The translations under genes and the position numbers were made by a program. The notes under the pieces were generated by a model. The model saw nothing but the letters and a program-made list of their open reading frames with translations. It was not told where the DNA came from and did no database searches. A stretch of DNA of 12,719 nucleotides from an uncultured Oscillospiraceae bacterium (GTDB lineage Bacteria; Bacillota; Clostridia; Oscillospirales; Oscillospiraceae), in assembly GCA_934643765.1 (NCBI GenBank), contig CAKUCT010000031.1, forward strand, positions 1 through 12,719, read 5' to 3'. Each line of letters begins with the position of its first letter. Within the stretch, counting starts at the first letter, position 1. This document shows, in pieces, positions 1-6,080 of this stretch.

Positions 1-1379
1 TTGTTGACGGTGATGCTGATGCGCTTGGGCGTGTCGGTCTGCTGCATGACGGTGTTGATGATGCAGCCGTTGTCCTTCTCGCCGTCGCGTGCGGTGAGCA
101 CATACAGGCCGTAGGAAAGGGAGAACATTGCGTTCTGCTCAATGGGTTTTGCTTCTTCATGAACGGTGGGGGCGGGATGGTCCATGCTGTCGTAGATGGC
201 CTGCGCCAGCTGATCCATCTGCGCCAGCTGGGATTCCTTGAGCGAGGACTTGATTGTCAGGCCCTCGTCGAGAATTGTGCAGCCCTTGAGCTTCTGGAAC
301 TCGGCGCGCATGAGGCCTGCCGCCGTGGGGGCCCAGGAGCCGTTTTCTACAAGCGCGATGGTCCGGTTCTGCAGATTGTGGTTCACAATGTCGTGCACCA
401 GGTTTTCCATGTTCACGAACATGCCGGCATTGTAGGTCGTCGAGATGAAGACCAGGTGGCTTGCGCGGAAGCACTCGGAGACGATGAAGCTCGGATGCGT
501 GGCGGAAACGTCGTACATCTTCACATCGCGCACGCCGAGATCGGCGAGCTTGGAGGCAAGAATATTTGCCGCGTTTTCGGTGTTGCCGTAGACCGAGGCG
601 TAGGCGATCACGACGGCCTGCTCTTCGGGCTTATAGGTCGCCCAGTGGACGTATTTGTCGATGAACCAGCTGATGTCCTTGCGCCACACCGGGCCGTGCA
701 GTGGGCAGATGGTCTCAATTTCGATCGTCGCGGCTTTTTTGAGCAGCGCCTGCACCTGCGTGCCATATTTGCCGACGATATTGGTATAGTACCGTCTGGC
801 ATCGTCCAGCCATTCGGTCTTGAAGTTCACTTCGTCCGCATACAGGTTGCCGTTCAGCGCGCCGAACGTGCCGAACGCGTCGGCGGAGTAGAGTGTCTTT
901 GTGGTCACATCGTAGGAAACCATCGCCTCGGGCCAGTGCACCATGGGCGCCATGACGAAGGCGAAAGTATGACGGCCGGTGCAGAGCGTGTCCATTTCGC
1001 CCACGATCACGGCACGGGATTTGATATCAAACGTGAAGAAGTTTTCGATCATGGCCAGCGTCTTTTTGTTGCAGACGATCTTCACATCCGGATACCGCAG
1101 CACCAGATCCTGCATCAGCGCGCAGTGGTCGGGCTCCATGTGGTTGACGATCAGATAGTCGAGCGGACGGCCGTTTAACACATGCTCCACATTTTCAAAG
1201 AAGATTGCGCTGACCGAGCTGTCAGCCGTATCGAGCAGAACCGTCTTTTCGTCCAGCAGCAGATACGAGTTGTAGCTCACACCGCGGGAGATGGGGTAGA
1301 CATTTTCGAACAGAGCAAGCCGGCGGTCGCTGGCGCCGACCCAATAGAGATCGTCCGTCATTTTTTTGACGCAGTACAT
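1..1379 (-). CDS. fprA: Flavodiiron protein (FprA-type) fused to a flavin-reductase domain, 3' end beyond window
   Basis: Cytosolic enzyme reducing O2 to water and/or NO to N2O at a non-haem di-iron centre, with FMN as electron relay. The 459 visible residues hold a metallo-beta-lactamase-like domain (about 1-245) with all family iron ligands: H80, E82, D84 and H85 in NHMEPDHC, H148, D167 and H228. A flavodoxin domain follows, with the FMN loop SVYGNTEN near residues 258-266. From about residue 415 the chain continues into a flavin reductase-like split barrel (SYGLYVLTARDG, DNGCIINTV) that runs off the left edge. Stand-alone family members end near 400 residues, so this is a fusion like the cyanobacterial class C or Moorella FprA plus Hrb partners; a rubredoxin domain could still follow. 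The ATG at 1377-1379 has AGGAGG 6 nt upstream. The electron donor and the O2/NO preference are not visible. Confidence 0.93.
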   Translation of the reverse strand, partial: MYCVKKMTDDLYWVGASDRRLALFENVYPISRGVSYNSYLLLDEKTVLLDTADSSVSAIFFENVEHVLNGRPLDYLIVNHMEPDHCALMQDLVLRYPDVKIVCNKKTLAMIENFFTFDIKSRAVIVGEMDTLCTGRHTFAFVMAPMVHWPEAMVSYDVTTKTLYSADAFGTFGALNGNLYADEVNFKTEWLDDARRYYTNIVGKYGTQVQALLKKAATIEIETICPLHGPVWRKDISWFIDKYVHWATYKPEEQAVVIAYASVYGNTENAANILASKLADLGVRDVKMYDVSATHPSFIVSECFRASHLVFISTTYNAGMFVNMENLVHDIVNHNLQNRTIALVENGSWAPTAAGLMRAEFQKLKGCTILDEGLTIKSSLKESQLAQMDQLAQAIYDSMDHPAPTVHEEAKPIEQNAMFSLSYGLYVLTARDGEKDNGCIINTVMQQTDTPKRISITVN

Positions 1380-1384
1380 AAAAG

Positions 1385-1392
1385 TTCCTCCT
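1385..1392 (-). promoter_or_regulatory. Ribosome binding site of the flavodiiron gene
   Basis: The minus strand reads AGGAGGAA just upstream of the ATG at 1379. It fixes the start codon of a gene whose other end lies outside the window. Confidence 0.8.
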
Positions 1393-1431
1393 GATGATTG
1401 TTCTTGTGATGTTGCCGTTTTTTATGCTCTT

Positions 1432-1460
1432 AGCATACCACAGGTGCGCGAAAAAAACTA
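1432..1460 (-). promoter_or_regulatory. Probable extended -10 promoter of the flavodiiron gene
   Basis: On the minus strand TGGTATGCT supplies an extended -10 (hexamer at 1432-1437). The -35 position 17 bp upstream (TAGTTT, 1455-1460) is poor, which is typical of promoters carried by an extended -10. The -10 is also one arm of a short palindrome, TATGCT-CTT-AGCATA (1423-1437). Confidence 0.45.
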
Positions 1461-1469
1461 GCCCTATTT

Positions 1470-1492
1470 TGATAATAATTCTTAAAATTATT
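1470..1492. promoter_or_regulatory. AT-rich inverted repeat, PerR/Fur-like operator candidate
   Basis: A perfect 7-bp inverted repeat, AATAATT-CTTAA-AATTATT (1474-1492), lies between the divergent flavodiiron and EEP genes. The overlapping 15-mer at 1470-1484, TGATAATAATTCTTA, matches the known PerR box TTATAATNATTATAA at 11 of 14 informative positions. PerR controls flavodiiron genes in some clostridia, so the placement makes sense. The match is imperfect and Fur is an alternative. Confidence 0.35.
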
Positions 1493-1512
1493 TTCTGCAG
1501 CCGGCGGTCAGT

Positions 1513-1541
1513 TTGCATTTTCCGGCGCAATCGGGTATGAT
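1513..1541 (+). promoter_or_regulatory. Promoter of the EEP-fold gene
   Basis: TTGCAT (1513-1518), a 17-bp spacer and TATGAT (1536-1541) form a good sigma-A-type promoter 33 bp upstream of the start codon. The -35 belongs to a 10-mer, TTGCATTTTC, that recurs at two other promoters in this window. Confidence 0.65.
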
Positions 1542-1573
1542 AGCAAAAAGAACACAGGCAGGAGGAACGTGGC

Positions 1574-2668
1574 TTGAAAAAGGCTTTGAAGATTCTTGGA
1601 ATTGCGCTGCTGGCGCTCTTGCTGGCGGTGGGCGCCTATGCCGGATACGTCTTCGGGACATATTCTCGCATCGAGGACAATCAGCCGCTCGAGGTGACAC
1701 ACGGCAGCGCCGGGGTGGAAAATGCCGCGCCGGAGACAGAATATAAGGTGCTCAGCTGGAACATCGGCTTTGGCGCGTATGAAGAGGACTTCGGCTTTTT
1801 TATGGACGGCGGAACCGAGTCGCGCGCGTGGTCCAAAGACCGCTTGACGGCAAACATTGACGCCATCGGCAAGACGGCCTTCGCGCAGGAGGCAGACCTG
1901 TATCTTTTGCAGGAGGTCGATTTCGATTCCGACCGGAGCTACCATGTCGACGAGGCGCTGGCGCTGCGCACATTTGACGATCTGGATGTGTATACGGACA
2001 GCGTTTTTGCCGTGAACTACCACTCGGCCTATCTCTTTTATCCTATCACGCAGCCGCACGGCGCGTCGAATTCCGGGATGCTGACGATGTCAAAGCTTGG
2101 TGTCCGCAGCGCGGTGCGCCGAAGCCTTCCGGTTGAGACCGGCGTGACGAAGATTCTGGATCTGGACCGGTGCTACAGTGTCAGCCGGATTCCGGTTACA
2201 AACGGCAAGGAGCTGTGCCTTTACAATCTGCACCTGTCGGCCTACACTTCCGACGGCAAAATTGCCGATGAGCAGCTGGAGCTGCTGCTTTCTGACATGC
2301 AGAAGGAATATGAGGCGGGCAACTACGTCATCGGCGGCGGAGATTTTAACAAGGACCTGATGGACGGCGGCAGCGAGGCGTATTTCGGCGTCTCCACCGA
2401 GGACTATACCTGGGCGCAGCCGATCCGCTTTGACCTTCTGGAGGCCACGGATATCCGGCTTGTCGCGCCCGAAGGGGCGCAGGCCGCGGTGCCGTCGGTC
2501 CGCAACGCCGACGGGCCGTACCACGACGGGCAGCTGGTGCTGACGGTCGACGGGTTCCTGGTGTCGCCGAATGTCGAGGTGCTGGAAAGCGCGGTCGTAG
2601 ATACCGGCTTTGCCTATTCTGACCATAATCCGATTTCCATGACGGTGAAACTTCAGGAAGAAGCGTAA
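1574..2668 (+). CDS. Membrane-anchored or secreted endonuclease/exonuclease/phosphatase family protein
   Basis: A 364-residue EEP-superfamily hydrolase (the DNase I, sphingomyelinase and inositol-phosphatase fold), cleaving phosphodiester or phosphomonoester bonds with Mg2+. An N-terminal KKALK stretch and a hydrophobic segment at about 7-29 act as anchor or uncleaved signal, so the catalytic domain should face outside. All expected motifs are present: SWNIG (N63), LLQEVD (E114), YNLHLS (H220), GGGDFN (D257, N259), VDGFLVS (D326) and YSDHNP (D350, H351). The start is TTG; AGGAGGA at 1560-1566 with 7-nt spacing supports it, and the hydrophobic segment begins directly after it. The substrate cannot be read from sequence: nucleic acid, lipid headgroup and inositol phosphate are all possible. 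It stands alone, convergent with dut. Confidence 0.88.
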   Translation: MKKALKILGIALLALLLAVGAYAGYVFGTYSRIEDNQPLEVTHGSAGVENAAPETEYKVLSWNIGFGAYEEDFGFFMDGGTESRAWSKDRLTANIDAIGKTAFAQEADLYLLQEVDFDSDRSYHVDEALALRTFDDLDVYTDSVFAVNYHSAYLFYPITQPHGASNSGMLTMSKLGVRSAVRRSLPVETGVTKILDLDRCYSVSRIPVTNGKELCLYNLHLSAYTSDGKIADEQLELLLSDMQKEYEAGNYVIGGGDFNKDLMDGGSEAYFGVSTEDYTWAQPIRFDLLEATDIRLVAPEGAQAAVPSVRNADGPYHDGQLVLTVDGFLVSPNVEVLESAVVDTGFAYSDHNPISMTVKLQEEA

Positions 2669-2671
2669 CAA

Positions 2672-2703
2672 AATCCCGGCGCAGAGTATTCTGAGCCGGG
2701 ATT
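2672..2703. terminator. Hairpin between convergent EEP and dut genes
   Basis: AATCCCGGC (2672-2680) pairs with GCCGGGATT (2695-2703); the loop itself can fold as CAGA-GTAT-TCTG. On the minus strand the stem is followed by TTTTGTT, so it suits termination of dut better than of the EEP gene, whose side has no T-run. Confidence 0.6.
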
Positions 2704-2740
2704 GATACTACCCAAAGGGCGGCGGCTTTTTTGACAATTT

Positions 2741-3172
2741 TTATTTTCGGCCGGTCGAGCCGAAGCCGCCGCGGTCGGTATCGGACAGCTCGTCGCACTC
2801 TTCAAATTCGATGGGGGGCTGCACCTGAAAAATCCGGAACTGGCAGATGCGGTCGCCCTTTTCCAGCGTCGTGTCGCGCGTGGCATAGACGGGGAGCTTC
2901 CACTCGTCATTTGTGCCGCAGTAGCTGTTGTCGATGACGCCGACGGAGTTGGCCTGCAGCAGACCCCAGCGCTTGAAGGTAGACGACCGGGGCGCGGTTC
3001 TGGCCTCATACCCCTCGGGCAACTGCATGGAAACACCCAGCGGCACAAGGGCAAAATCGCCCGCGTGCAGCGTCATGTCCTGCGCGCAGTAGAGGTCAAT
3101 CCAGTCGCCCTTGTCGGTCATTTTCAGCCGCGGGGCATCGGGGGAAAAATAATGAATCTTGATTTTCGGCAT
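2741..3172 (-). CDS. dut: dUTP diphosphatase (trimeric dUTPase)
   Basis: Hydrolyses dUTP to dUMP and pyrophosphate in the cytosol, keeping uracil out of DNA and supplying dUMP for dTMP synthesis. The 143-residue chain is the normal size for the homotrimeric family. All five motifs are present in order: motif 1 WIDLYCAQD (24-32), motif 2 APRSST (60-65), motif 3 GVIDNSYCG with the catalytic-water aspartate D81, motif 4 KGDRICQFR (105-113) and the C-terminal P-loop-like lid RGGFGSTG (134-141). The ATG at 3172 has AGGAGA at 3179-3184, which overlaps the nrdG stop codon. Only 10 nt separate it from nrdG, so the two are almost certainly co-transcribed and possibly translationally coupled. Confidence 0.96.
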   Translation of the reverse strand: MPKIKIHYFSPDAPRLKMTDKGDWIDLYCAQDMTLHAGDFALVPLGVSMQLPEGYEARTAPRSSTFKRWGLLQANSVGVIDNSYCGTNDEWKLPVYATRDTTLEKGDRICQFRIFQVQPPIEFEECDELSDTDRGGFGSTGRK

Positions 3173-3182
3173 AAGCTATCTC

Positions 3183-3698
3183 CTATTGTTCATCGCTCCA
3201 GAGCGTAAGCGCGCCGGATGCGCGTGTTTTTTTGAGGTCAATCAGCCGCTGGTTGGAAGAGCCGCGGAAACGCAGGCTCAGATTTTTCTGCGCCTCGATG
3301 AACGGACCGTCGACCAGCACGTCGAGCAGGGACAAAAGCGCGTCTGTCACGCCCGGCACCTGCGGCAGATTCTGATCGTACACATAGCCCGTGAACGACC
3401 AGATGGTTTTTTCGGGGTACTGCGCGCGGATTTTCTGCGAGAGCGCCAGAAGCCCCGCCTGATTGTGCGGGTCAAACGGCTCGCCGCCGAGATACGTGAT
3501 GCCGCGGATATAGTGCGGGGCCATGAGGCGAAGAATTTCGTCCATGACCTCCGGCGTGAACGGCTCGCCATAAGAAAAATCCCAGGCTTCGGGATTGAAG
3601 CAGTTTTTGCAGTGATGCGTACAGCCGGAAACAAACAGGCTCACGCGCACGCCCGGGCCGTTTGCGATGTCCCAGGGCTTGATGGTTGCATAGTTCAT
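3183..3698 (-). CDS. nrdG: Anaerobic ribonucleoside-triphosphate reductase activating protein
   Basis: A radical-SAM activase: its [4Fe-4S] cluster reductively cleaves S-adenosylmethionine and places the glycyl radical on NrdD. The 171-residue length is typical for NrdG. Cluster cysteines C26, C30 and C33 form CTHHCKNC (the CX3CX2C signature), preceded by the family-typical GPGVRVSLFVSGC. TYLGGEPF (around residues 95-102) is the glycine-rich SAM-binding stretch. The reading frame stays open to an ATG at 3782, but the ATG at 3698 is chosen: GGAGGAC lies at 3702-3708 and the protein begins MNYATIKPWDIANGPG as in homologues. Its partner nrdD is about 2.4 kb away in its own unit; here nrdG pairs with dut. 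Confidence 0.95.
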   Translation of the reverse strand: MNYATIKPWDIANGPGVRVSLFVSGCTHHCKNCFNPEAWDFSYGEPFTPEVMDEILRLMAPHYIRGITYLGGEPFDPHNQAGLLALSQKIRAQYPEKTIWSFTGYVYDQNLPQVPGVTDALLSLLDVLVDGPFIEAQKNLSLRFRGSSNQRLIDLKKTRASGALTLWSDEQ

Positions 3699-3714
3699 AA
3701 AGTCCTCCGCGCGC

Positions 3715-3742
3715 TTGACAACGCGCACTGATCTGTTAAAAT
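3715..3742 (+). promoter_or_regulatory. Promoter of the ThrE-like exporter genes
   Basis: A consensus TTGACA (3715-3720), 16-bp spacer and TAAAAT (3737-3742), with the -10 ending 38 bp before the start codon at 3781. Confidence 0.7.
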
Positions 3743-3765
3743 ATCTGTTTTGGAAAGTGTGAAAA
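3738..3765 (-). promoter_or_regulatory. Candidate nrdG-dut promoter
   Basis: The minus strand carries TTTTCA (3760-3765), 16 bp, then TATTTT (3738-3743). Each hexamer matches consensus at 4 of 6. Its -10 coincides with the -10 of the rightward exporter promoter, so the two could not be occupied together. Confidence 0.4.
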
Positions 3766-3780
3766 GGGGAGTGGGCGCGC

Positions 3781-4536
3781 ATGGAAGCGCATGATCAGAT
3801 TCTGCATGGCCTTCTGGATATGGGGCAGATGCTCCTGCTCTGCGGCGCGGAAATTAACCGCGTGGAAGACACAATGACGCGCCTCGGAAGGGCCTATGGC
3901 GCGCAGAAGGTCGATATTTTTGTCATCACGTCGGACATTGTCCTGACGATGCTCTTTGAAGACGGGGTGGAGTTGACGCAGACGCGCCGTATCACCAAGG
4001 CTCCGTCGACGGATTTTCAGAAGCTCGAGCGGCTCAACGCGCTCAGCCGAAGGCTCTGCGCTGCGCCGGCTTCGGCGCAGGATTTGCAGCAGGCGCTGCG
4101 CGAGATTGACCGGGAAAAGCCGCGCGCGGCAGTCTTATATCTTGGAAGCGTTCTGGCTGCGGCGGGCTTTACGGTGTTTCTGGGCGGAGGATTGGCTGAC
4201 AGCGTCTTTGCTGCGCTCGTCGGCGCGATGGTCTGCTTTTTGCAGCAGAAGGTGCTGCCGGTGTTCCGCAACGCGGCGTTTTTTCAGCTGCTGACAGGGC
4301 TTCTGGCCGGAAGCGTGATCTGCCTCGCGGGGCGATTGACAAGCGTTCTGGCCGTGGACAAGATCTCCATCGGCGTCATTATGCTGCTCATTCCGGGCGC
4401 CGCGCTGACAAACGCGGTGCGTGATATGCTGGTGGGCCACACGATCTCGGGGCTTTTGCGGCTGGCCGAGTCCTTGCTGCTGGCGCTGATGCTGGCCATC
4501 GGCTTCGGCAGCGCGATCTATTTGTTTGGAGTGTGA
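3781..4536 (+). CDS. Threonine/serine exporter ThrE-like, N-terminal half (DUF1212/YjjP type)
   Basis: Cytoplasmic-plus-membrane half of a two-gene ThrE-family exporter. Corynebacterium ThrE carries both halves in one chain and exports threonine and serine; E. coli YjjP/YjjB is split as here and has been linked to dicarboxylate export, so the substrate stays open. The 251 residues comprise a soluble region (about 1-110) with the family-typical MLLLCGAEINRVEDT near the N-terminus and FVITSDIVLTM, then about five hydrophobic segments to the C-terminus, including the characteristic LLIPGAALTNAVRDML (around 200-216). The ATG at 3781 has AGGGGAG about 9 nt upstream. Only 3 nt separate it from the next gene, which encodes the matching partner. 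Confidence 0.87.
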   Translation: MEAHDQILHGLLDMGQMLLLCGAEINRVEDTMTRLGRAYGAQKVDIFVITSDIVLTMLFEDGVELTQTRRITKAPSTDFQKLERLNALSRRLCAAPASAQDLQQALREIDREKPRAAVLYLGSVLAAAGFTVFLGGGLADSVFAALVGAMVCFLQQKVLPVFRNAAFFQLLTGLLAGSVICLAGRLTSVLAVDKISIGVIMLLIPGAALTNAVRDMLVGHTISGLLRLAESLLLALMLAIGFGSAIYLFGV

Positions 4537-4539
4537 AAG

Positions 4540-4983
4540 ATGGTTGTCAATCTGATTGCAGCGCTCGCCGCGACGGCGGGCTACAGCCTGCTTGTGAATG
4601 TGCCCCGGCGGCTGCTCGCGCCGGCGGCGCTGGGCGGCGTTCTGAGCTGGGGCGCATATCTGCTTTTAAGAGGCAGAATTGAGAGCGTTTTTTATCTTCT
4701 GGTGCTGGTCGGGGCGGCGTCCGCCGCCTATGCCGAGGCTGCGGCCAAGGCCGCAAAAGCGCCCGCGACGATCTTCCTGATCCCGGGCCTTATTCCGCTT
4801 GTGCCGGGCGGGTATGTCTATTATGCGATGTTCGCGCTCGTGCAGAATGATTTTGCCGCCATGCGGCGCTACGGCCTTCTGACGGCGCAGTGGGCCGTGG
4901 GCCTGGCGGCAGGCATCAGCCTGGTCGCCGTGCTGCACCAGATTGCGGGCAATCTCCGCGCAAAGGGCCGGAAAACGATTTAA
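4540..4983 (+). CDS. Threonine/serine exporter ThrE-like, C-terminal half (DUF3815/YjjB type)
   Basis: A 147-residue membrane protein of four to five hydrophobic segments, matching the ThrE_2 half. The hallmark FLIPGLIPLVPGGYVYYAM sits at about residues 80-98. It should assemble with the upstream subunit to form the exporter; neither half is expected to work alone. The ATG at 4540 is served by GGAG at 4528-4531, inside the last codons of the upstream gene, so translation is probably coupled. No convincing terminator follows before the riboswitch region. Confidence 0.87.
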   Translation: MVVNLIAALAATAGYSLLVNVPRRLLAPAALGGVLSWGAYLLLRGRIESVFYLLVLVGAASAAYAEAAAKAAKAPATIFLIPGLIPLVPGGYVYYAMFALVQNDFAAMRRYGLLTAQWAVGLAAGISLVAVLHQIAGNLRAKGRKTI

Positions 4984-5130
4984 CGCTACTATATCATGAA
5001 ACGCGCCGGCAGTAAAGAGAATCGATAAATGGGGAACGAAACATTTTCTTGACCTTTCCTGCGCTTTGCATTATGCATATTCCTATAAAGTATTGTGTCA
5101 AACTGGCGCTTGCGGCCTGTGCCGGCGCCG
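4984..5130. other. Non-coding stretch upstream of the riboswitch
   Basis: I see no gene here. The stretch ends the exporter operon without a clear hairpin terminator. It contains promoter-like sequence for the riboswitch transcript (5049-5077) and the left arm of a 14-bp inverted repeat (5059-5072). Confidence 0.5.
5049..5077 (+). promoter_or_regulatory. Candidate promoter of the riboswitch transcript
   Basis: TTGACC (5049-5054), a 17-bp spacer and TATGCA (5072-5077). The -35 is close to consensus and the -10 is mediocre. TATAAA at 5084-5089 is an alternative -10 but has no -35 at proper distance. Either would start the transcript before the riboswitch. Confidence 0.4.
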
Positions 5131-5175
5131 AAACAACTAAATAGATGTGCTATCGCCCTGCAATGCAAAGCGCAG
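5059..5175. repeat. 14-bp perfect inverted repeat with an 89-bp interior
   Basis: CTGCGCTTTGCATT at 5059-5072 is exactly complementary to AATGCAAAGCGCAG at 5162-5175. The left arm covers the spacer of the candidate promoter and the right arm lies in the variable P3 arm of the riboswitch. The interior holds the -10 region and the first conserved part of the riboswitch. The repeat is certain; its role is unknown. Confidence 0.8.
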
Positions 5176-5345
5176 TGCAGGGTAAAAGGAATCCGGTTAG
5201 AACCCGGTACTTATCCGTAAGCTGTATGCGCATGAGTCTGTCAATCGCGCCGAAAGGCGGTCATTCTGTGGAAAACGGGAGAAGGTAGATTGGCAGGCGC
5301 GGGGGGAAGCCCCATAGGGCGCGAGTCAGAAGACTTGGTAGTTCA
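5130..5345 (+). ncRNA. Cobalamin (B12) riboswitch
   Basis: A B12-binding leader RNA. Conserved blocks appear in the right order and spacing for the RF00174 family. The core GGAATCCGGTTAGAACCC (5188-5205) corresponds to the AAUcnGGUGnAAuCC block. CCGTAAGCTGTA (5215-5226) corresponds to CGCaACUGUA. CATTCTGTGG to GGGAGAAGG (5262-5284) corresponds to CACUGug to GGGAAGG. GAGTCAGAAGAC (5323-5334) corresponds to the 3' AGcCAGAAGACc block. AACTA (5135-5139) pairs with TAGTT (5339-5343) to close P1. CCCTGCA and TGCAGGG close the variable P3 arm. An intrinsic terminator starts 40 nt downstream, so it should act by transcription attenuation, off when B12 is bound. No B12 gene follows, only an SLH remnant. 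Confidence 0.9.
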
Positions 5346-5374
5346 GAAGCAGCAAGACTGCGTACACTGCAAAG

Positions 5375-5950
5375 ATGGGAACGTGCGGTAAAGAGAAATC
5401 TTTACCGCATTTTTTGCGTGTATGCCAGGTTTTTGCACCCTTTTTTGCGTCTGATAACTTGCCAAGTCGCTTCACGGGCACTTCCTATAACACCTTCTCG
5501 CCGAACGAGCCGACGACGCGCGCCATGCTCGTCACGGTTCTGCACCGTCTGGCAGGCACCCCGGCAGTCTCCGGCACGCACGGCTTCCAGGATACGAAGC
5601 AGGAGGGCTGGTACGCCGACGCCGTGACCTGGGCGGCGAAGAACGGCATCGTGGAGGGCCTTGGCAACGGCAACTTTGCGCCCGACGCGGCCATCACCCG
5701 CGAGCAGCTTGTTTCGATTCTCTACCGTTACGCCAAGTCCTGCGGCTACAATGTCAGCGCAAGCGCTGATCTGACAGCGTATCAGGACAACGCAGACGTC
5801 AGCGCCTGGGCGCGCGACGCGATGCGCTGGGCAGTTGGCTGCGGCCTGATTTCCGGCCGGAGCGCAACGAAGCTTGCCCCGCGTGAGAGCGCAACGCGTG
5901 CGGAAGTGGCAGTGATGCTGATGAACTTTATGAAGCTTATCGCAAAATAA
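5375..5950 (+). pseudogene. C-terminal remnant of an SLH-domain surface protein
   Basis: The frame encodes 2.5 S-layer homology domains, which bind secondary cell-wall polymer and anchor surface proteins. The second half of SLH1 (FTGTSYNTFSPN, TTRAMLVTVLHRLAG) starts near base 5466. SLH2 (HGFQDTKQEGWYADAV, GNFAPDAAITREQLVSILYRYA) and SLH3 (DVSAWARDAMRWAV, SATRAEVAVMLMNFM) are complete and end at TAA 5950, the usual C-terminal position. The W-Y-DAV half of SLH1, any signal peptide and the functional body are missing. The frame is open to an ATG at 5375, but that start has no good ribosome binding site, and its first 30 or so codons are the riboswitch terminator and resemble no protein. I read it as an SLH gene cut by a deletion; expression as a short protein is not excluded. 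Confidence 0.75.
5384..5415 (+). terminator. Intrinsic terminator of the cobalamin riboswitch
   Basis: TGCGGTAAAG (5384-5393), loop AGAAAT, CTTTACCGCA (5400-5409) and six Ts (5410-5415): a perfect 10-bp stem with T-run. This is the expression platform of the riboswitch and argues that the regulatory part is still functional. Confidence 0.9.
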
Positions 5951-5981
5951 GCGAATCCCATATCTTCCTTTCCCTTTTTCA

Positions 5982-6022
5982 GAAGTCCCCGGCGCAGCAT
6001 AATAAACTGCGCCGGGGACTTC
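5982..6022. terminator. Strong hairpin after the SLH remnant
   Basis: A perfect 16-bp stem, GAAGTCCCCGGCGCAG (5982-5997) with CTGCGCCGGGGACTTC (6007-6022), loop CATAATAAA. The T-run after it is short on the plus strand (CATTT). It probably ends the original SLH gene transcript. Confidence 0.7.
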
Positions 6023-6032
6023 ATTTGGTCAG

Positions 6033-6069
6033 AAAAGCGCCCGGCAGGAATTTCCTGCCGGGCGCTTTT
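6033..6069 (-). terminator. nrdD terminator, possibly bidirectional
   Basis: A perfect 16-bp stem, AAAAGCGCCCGGCAGG (6033-6048) with CCTGCCGGGCGCTTTT (6054-6069), loop AATTT. It begins 11 bp beyond the nrdD stop codon, and the stem ends in TTTT on both strands, so it may also stop transcripts from the left. Confidence 0.85.
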
Positions 6070-6080
6070 GGAATATTTGA

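Noticed and set aside
159..1178. A long plus-strand open frame of 339 codons
   Set aside because: It is antisense to the flavodiiron gene, whose reading frame has full catalytic motifs; the plus-strand product has no recognisable domain and a skewed H/V/R composition.
1423..1437. Palindrome TATGCT-CTT-AGCATA as a separate operator
   Set aside because: It coincides with the -10 hexamer of the flavodiiron promoter and is only 6 bp per arm, too short to claim as an independent site.
3699..3782. N-terminal extension of nrdG to 3782
   Set aside because: The extra residues are not seen in NrdG, lie across the promoter region, and the ATG at 3698 has a strong GGAGGAC site.
4984..5374. Possible tRNA, CRISPR or insertion sequence in the long non-coding stretch
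   Set aside because: No tRNA-like cloverleaf, spaced direct repeats or transposase remnant is visible. The stretch is explained by promoter plus cobalamin riboswitch, and the 14-bp inverted repeat has no flanking target duplication that I can see.
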